From: Rhizobium tumorigenes
Lineage (GTDB): Bacteria > Pseudomonadota > Alphaproteobacteria > Rhizobiales > Rhizobiaceae
Direction: 5' to 3'
NCBI RefSeq assembly: GCF_003240565.2
Contig: NZ_CP117255.1
Location: 1,674,001 to 1,738,000, forward strand
Length of the DNA stretch: 64,000 bases
Within the stretch, counting starts at the first letter, position 1, and each line of letters opens with the position of its first letter. The translations under genes were made by a program, and so were the position numbers. Positions 60,294 to 64,000 of the stretch are shown here, one piece after another. A model generated the notes under the pieces. That model searched no databases. It was not told where the DNA came from and was given only the letters and a program-made list of their open reading frames with translations.

Positions 60294-60416
60294 GCTCACA
60301 GCTATGGCGGCATTCCTCTTCCCGCCCTTGAAAAGCCGGTCGTCCACCGCGACGACCGGAAACCACTTTACTGCGCCGTCGCGGATAGGCCGTGGCGAAA
60401 AACAGGGACGGCATGG

Positions 60417-62285
60417 ATGACTGACAACAGGTCCGCTGCAACAGACATCGGCAAGCATGAGCCGCCGCCCCTGAACGAAGGCCACCTGACCGCCATCCCC
60501 CGGCCAGTGGCCGACCATGGAACCATCGGCAATCTGCGCACCACCGCTCTGGTCGCCCGCGACGGTGCCATCGACTTCCTGTGCTGGCCGAACTTCGACA
60601 GCCCCAGCGTCTTCCTGGCTTTGCTCGATCCGGAAAAGGGCGGCGCCTTCGAACTCTCGCCGGATATCGCCGGCGCGCGCACCATCCAGATGTACCTCCC
60701 CGAAACCAACGTCCTGATGACGCGCTGGCTCGGGCATGCCGGCAGCGCCGAAATTACCGACCTGATGCCGAGCCCGACCACGACCGGCGAGAGCGTCTGC
60801 CGGATCGTGCGCCGCGTCGCCGTCACGCGCGGCACAGTCACCATCCGGCTGAAATGCTGGCCACGCTTCGACTACGCTCGCACCATCCCGGACGTTACCG
60901 TCGATGAACACGGTGCCGTCTTCAGCGGACCGGACGGCTTGCGCCTGCGCCTGACCGCACCGGTAGCACTGACGCCTAGGGACGGCGGCGTGACGGCGGA
61001 ATTGACGCTCAAGGTCGGTGAACAGGCCGACTTCACGTTCGGAGACGACGACGGCGTGCTCATGCAGACGGACGAGGTGTCATGCGTCATCCTCGAGACA
61101 AAAAACTACTGGCAGAAATGGGCTGCCCGGTCGACCTATCGCGGTCGCTGGCGGGATGCCGTGACCCGCTCGGCGCTGGCCCTTAAACTGATGACCTCGC
61201 TCAGCCACGGCTCGATGGTCGCTGCCGCCACCTTCGGCCTGCCGGAGGCGCCCGGCGGCGAACGCAACTGGGACTATCGCGCCACCTGGATCAGGGATGC
61301 ATCGTTCACGGTCTATGCGCTGATGCGGCTCGGCTACCAGGAAGAGGCAATGGCCTTCAGCCGATGGACGGGCGCGCGCACCCAGCAAGACTGGGACGGC
61401 CAGCTTCAGATCATGTACCGGATCGACGGCAGTTCCGATCTGGAGGAAGTCGAGCTGGACCATCTGGCAGGCTACGGCGGCGCACGCCCCGTGCGTGTCG
61501 GCAACAAGGCTGCCGAGCAGATCCAGCTCGACATCTACGGCGAGCTGATGGACTCTATCTACATCAGCAACAAATACGGAGAGGCGATCTCAGATCGGGG
61601 CTGGCGCGGCGTTCAGCGCTTTGTCAATTACGTTTGCGACAACTGGCAGCTACCGGATGCCGGCATCTGGGAGGTGCGCAACGAACCGTCCGAGCATCTG
61701 CACTCCCGGCTGATGTGCTGGGTAGCCGTCGACCGCGCGATCCGGCTGGCTGAAAAGCGCTCGCTGTCCGCCCCCTTCGAGAAATGGGTGACGACGCGCA
61801 ACGAGATCAGCGAAGATATCTGGGCGAACTTCTGGAACGACGAACTCGGCCACTTCGTGCAGGGCAAGGGTGCGACCAATGTCGATGGCGCACTGCTGCT
61901 GATGCCGCTGGTGCGTTTCGTCAGCGCCACCGACCCGGCGTGGCTGGCAACGCTCGATGCGATCGGCGACCAGCTGGCCGACGACAGCCTGGTGAAACGC
62001 TACAAGCAGGAAGACGGCCTCGACGGCCAGGAAGGTGCCTTTGCCGCTTGCTCCTTCTGGTATGTCGAATGCCTCGCCCGCGCTGGTCGCCTCGACGAGG
62101 CACGCATCAACTTCGAAAAGCTGCTGCTCTACGGCAACCACCTGCAGCTCTATCCTGAAGAGTTCGATGCGCGCGGCGAGTTCCTCGGCAATTTCCCGCA
62201 AGCCTTCACGCATCTCGCCCTCATCAGCGCCGCCTTCTATCTGGACAGGGCGTTGGATGGCAAATTCGGCCAGTGGCGCGCATAG
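60417..62285 (+). CDS. Glycoside hydrolase family 15 protein
   Basis: 622 residues. An N-terminal beta-sandwich domain (residues ~30-250, with TALVARDGAIDFLCWPNFDS) is followed by the (alpha/alpha)6 barrel. Typical GH15 stretches are GGERNWDYRATWIRDASFTV and GYGGARPVRVGNKAAEQIQ, and the second catalytic Glu is likely within KQEDGLDGQEGAFAACSFW. Bacterial relatives act on alpha-glucans or trehalose, so glucoamylase or trehalase activity is likely; trehalose is a main osmoprotectant in rhizobia. Confidence 0.92.
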   Translation: MTDNRSAATDIGKHEPPPLNEGHLTAIPRPVADHGTIGNLRTTALVARDGAIDFLCWPNFDSPSVFLALLDPEKGGAFELSPDIAGARTIQMYLPETNVLMTRWLGHAGSAEITDLMPSPTTTGESVCRIVRRVAVTRGTVTIRLKCWPRFDYARTIPDVTVDEHGAVFSGPDGLRLRLTAPVALTPRDGGVTAELTLKVGEQADFTFGDDDGVLMQTDEVSCVILETKNYWQKWAARSTYRGRWRDAVTRSALALKLMTSLSHGSMVAAATFGLPEAPGGERNWDYRATWIRDASFTVYALMRLGYQEEAMAFSRWTGARTQQDWDGQLQIMYRIDGSSDLEEVELDHLAGYGGARPVRVGNKAAEQIQLDIYGELMDSIYISNKYGEAISDRGWRGVQRFVNYVCDNWQLPDAGIWEVRNEPSEHLHSRLMCWVAVDRAIRLAEKRSLSAPFEKWVTTRNEISEDIWANFWNDELGHFVQGKGATNVDGALLLMPLVRFVSATDPAWLATLDAIGDQLADDSLVKRYKQEDGLDGQEGAFAACSFWYVECLARAGRLDEARINFEKLLLYGNHLQLYPEEFDARGEFLGNFPQAFTHLALISAAFYLDRALDGKFGQWRA

Positions 62286-62460
62286 AAGCGCACACTTGTC
62301 AGCGTCACTGGCTTCCCGAATAGTTTGATTTTTATTGGATAACGCGCTGGAGTGGCATTGTCCGGTTTCATTTCGGGGCGGTTGCATATCCGCGATTGAC
62401 AATTTGCCGATATGTTTCAAGAGTGCGCCGCATCGGCTGACTGCTTGGGGGGTATGGGCT

Positions 62461-64000
62461 ATGTCACGGCGCGCGATTATCGGACTGTCGGCTCTTTTGT
62501 TCGGCGCTTTCCTTTCTCTCGCGCCCGGACAGGCGGCGGACGCAAGTCGCCAGGTGGTGACCACACCCGGCGGCGATTATTTCGGCTTCGACCTGCGCAC
62601 CGTCCAGAACCAGACCATCGAGCAATGCGAGGCGACCTGTATCGCCGATCGCTCCTGCCGCGCCTTCACCTACAATCCGAAGGTTAAATGGTGTTTCCTC
62701 AAATCCGACTTCAACCAACTGAACGATTTTCCGGGCGCCATTGCCGGCAAGATCGTCGAAGTCACCGCCCAGCCTGACATCGGCGCCGCACCCGCTTTGC
62801 CCTTCATCAGCGACAAGCTGCGCGACGATGCGGCGAAGGCAAAGGCGAACCTCGCTCTAACCGATGACCAGAAGACCCAAGGCGTCCAGAGCCTGGTGGC
62901 GCTCGCCCATGTCGAGCAATCCGCAAAGAATCCGGCAGAAGCCGTAAAAGCCTTTCTTGGCGCCCTGTCCATTACGCCGGAAGATCCCGTCCTCTGGATC
63001 GAGACGGCGCGTACGGCAAACAGCATCAAGAACAATACTGAAATTGCCGGCCAGGCTGCCATCGCCGCGTTGAACGGCTATCAGCTGACCCGAACCAAGG
63101 AGAGCCGCGCCGACGCCCTCGCAGTTCTCGCCACGTCGCTGGCCAATTCGGACAACGCCCGCGCCGCTCTCAGCGCCTACAAGGCGAGCCTGGCGCTGAT
63201 CAATTCCAAGACCGTTGCCGCTGCCTATGCCGACCTTAAAAGCCGCAAGGGTTTCCGCATTCTCGCCAATACCATCGACAATGACAGCACGACCCCGCGC
63301 GCCTGCGTGCAGTTCTCTGAAAGGCTCATCAAGAGCGGCACGGATTACACGCCCTTCGTAACAGTCGATGGCGCAGCCCCGAAGGCGATGGAAGCCAAGG
63401 ACGACCAGATCTGCGTTGAGGGCCTGACGCACGGGCAGCGCTACAAGCTCTCCTTCCGCGCCGGCCTGCCCTCTTCCGTCGATGAAACTCTCGAAAAGAC
63501 CGCCGACGTCAACATCTACGTCAAGGACCGTACCGCGTCTGTGCACTTCACCGGCGACAACTTCGTGCTGCCACAGACCGTTCGCCACGGCATCCCGCTC
63601 GTCTCCGTCAACGCGACGACAGCAAATCTGAAACTTTACCGGATCGGCGACCGTGGCATCGCGCCGCTGCTCACCTCGTCGCAGTTCCTGACGCAATTGG
63701 ATGGATACAGCGCCCAGCGACTGCAGGATGAATCCGGCGAGCTGGTTTGGCAGGGCGCCATCGACATCAAGTCCGATCTCAACAAGGACGTCGTCACCAG
63801 CTTCCCCGTCGACCAGGCATTGCCGCAGCGCAAGCCCGGTATCTATGTCATGACCGCGACCGTGCAGAACGGCGGCGGCCAGGAATGGGATTCGCAGGCG
63901 ACACAATGGTTCGTCGTCTCCGATATCGGCCTCTCCACCTATGCCGGCACCGATGGCCTCAGCGTCTTCACCCGCTCGCTTGCCACTGCCAAGCCGCTGG
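62461..64000 (+). CDS. Alpha-2-macroglobulin-like protein, N-terminal part (runs off the right edge)
   Basis: The frame opens at ATG 62461 (MSRRAIIGLSALLFGAFLSL, a signal peptide) and has no stop to base 64000, giving 513 visible residues. A PAN/apple-type domain with paired Cys follows (TIEQCEATCIADRSCRAFTY, KWCFLKSDF). Next come helical repeat-like sequence (PAEAVKAFLGALSITPEDP) and then beta-rich modules (VNIYVKDRTASVHF, KPGIYVMTATVQ) typical of the MG domains of bacterial alpha-2-macroglobulins. These periplasmic proteins trap proteases and are often paired with penicillin-binding protein 1C. The bait and thioester regions would lie outside the window. Confidence 0.85.
   Translation, partial: MSRRAIIGLSALLFGAFLSLAPGQAADASRQVVTTPGGDYFGFDLRTVQNQTIEQCEATCIADRSCRAFTYNPKVKWCFLKSDFNQLNDFPGAIAGKIVEVTAQPDIGAAPALPFISDKLRDDAAKAKANLALTDDQKTQGVQSLVALAHVEQSAKNPAEAVKAFLGALSITPEDPVLWIETARTANSIKNNTEIAGQAAIAALNGYQLTRTKESRADALAVLATSLANSDNARAALSAYKASLALINSKTVAAAYADLKSRKGFRILANTIDNDSTTPRACVQFSERLIKSGTDYTPFVTVDGAAPKAMEAKDDQICVEGLTHGQRYKLSFRAGLPSSVDETLEKTADVNIYVKDRTASVHFTGDNFVLPQTVRHGIPLVSVNATTANLKLYRIGDRGIAPLLTSSQFLTQLDGYSAQRLQDESGELVWQGAIDIKSDLNKDVVTSFPVDQALPQRKPGIYVMTATVQNGGGQEWDSQATQWFVVSDIGLSTYAGTDGLSVFTRSLATAKPL

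Overview
The window looks like chromosomal DNA of a Rhizobiaceae alphaproteobacterium (Rhizobium, Neorhizobium or Agrobacterium type). The evidence is ExoR next to xthA, the acpXL-fabZ-fabF2-fabF1-adh-lpxXL cluster for the very-long-chain acyl group of lipid A, PopZ, the aerobic cobalamin genes with CobN/CobO/CobW, generally GC-rich coding DNA, and a dispersed rhizobial-type palindromic repeat. I cannot name the species.

Left part (1-20.6 kb) is mostly core genome. It holds a SPOR-type protein running off the left edge, argS, dgt, divergent erpA and xthA, exoR, a FadL-type porin, valS, popZ, a pcm-like methyltransferase, tRNA-Cys, tRNA-Asn, two small exported proteins, a long uvrB, and a coupled pair (IalB-like and SH3 proteins). 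No tolC lies between popZ and pcm, where several rhizobia carry it.

Middle part (20.7-28.3 kb) is an accessory patch, partly AT-rich. Its main content is a broken NACHT-type NTPase gene of the bacterial NLR-like anti-phage class (20811-23458). An 841-bp IS5-family element has split it, and two frameshifts outside the IS also break it. A second identical IS copy has replaced the last codons of an unknown gene (26845-27411). Between them are a J-domain protein gene, cspA and dusA. Joining the IS flanks at the duplicated TA restores the reading frame in both target genes.

From 28.6 to 34.8 kb there are small conserved proteins, a DUF2938 membrane protein, an amidohydrolase, two alpha/beta hydrolases, an FAH-family enzyme and a gamma-carbonic-anhydrase-like protein. 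From 35 to 41.4 kb lies the acpXL cluster, with a third IS copy inserted exactly in the TAA stop codon of fabF1XL.

From 42 to 57.4 kb is a cobalamin region. It contains cobA-cobB-cobC-cobD with ATGA-type overlaps, cobE, cobO, cobN, cobW and cobP, led by a full cobalamin riboswitch upstream of cobP. A two-gene module of a HEPN protein plus an unrecognised partner, and a nucleoside hydrolase, sit inside it. CobN and UvrB contain the palindromic repeat in frame, so the repeat is translated as extra peptide. The right end (57.5-64 kb) has a ClC chloride channel homologue, an SDR oxidoreductase, a GH15 glycosidase and the start of an alpha-2-macroglobulin-like protein. The most notable points are the disrupted NACHT gene, the HEPN module, and the protein-coding palindromes.
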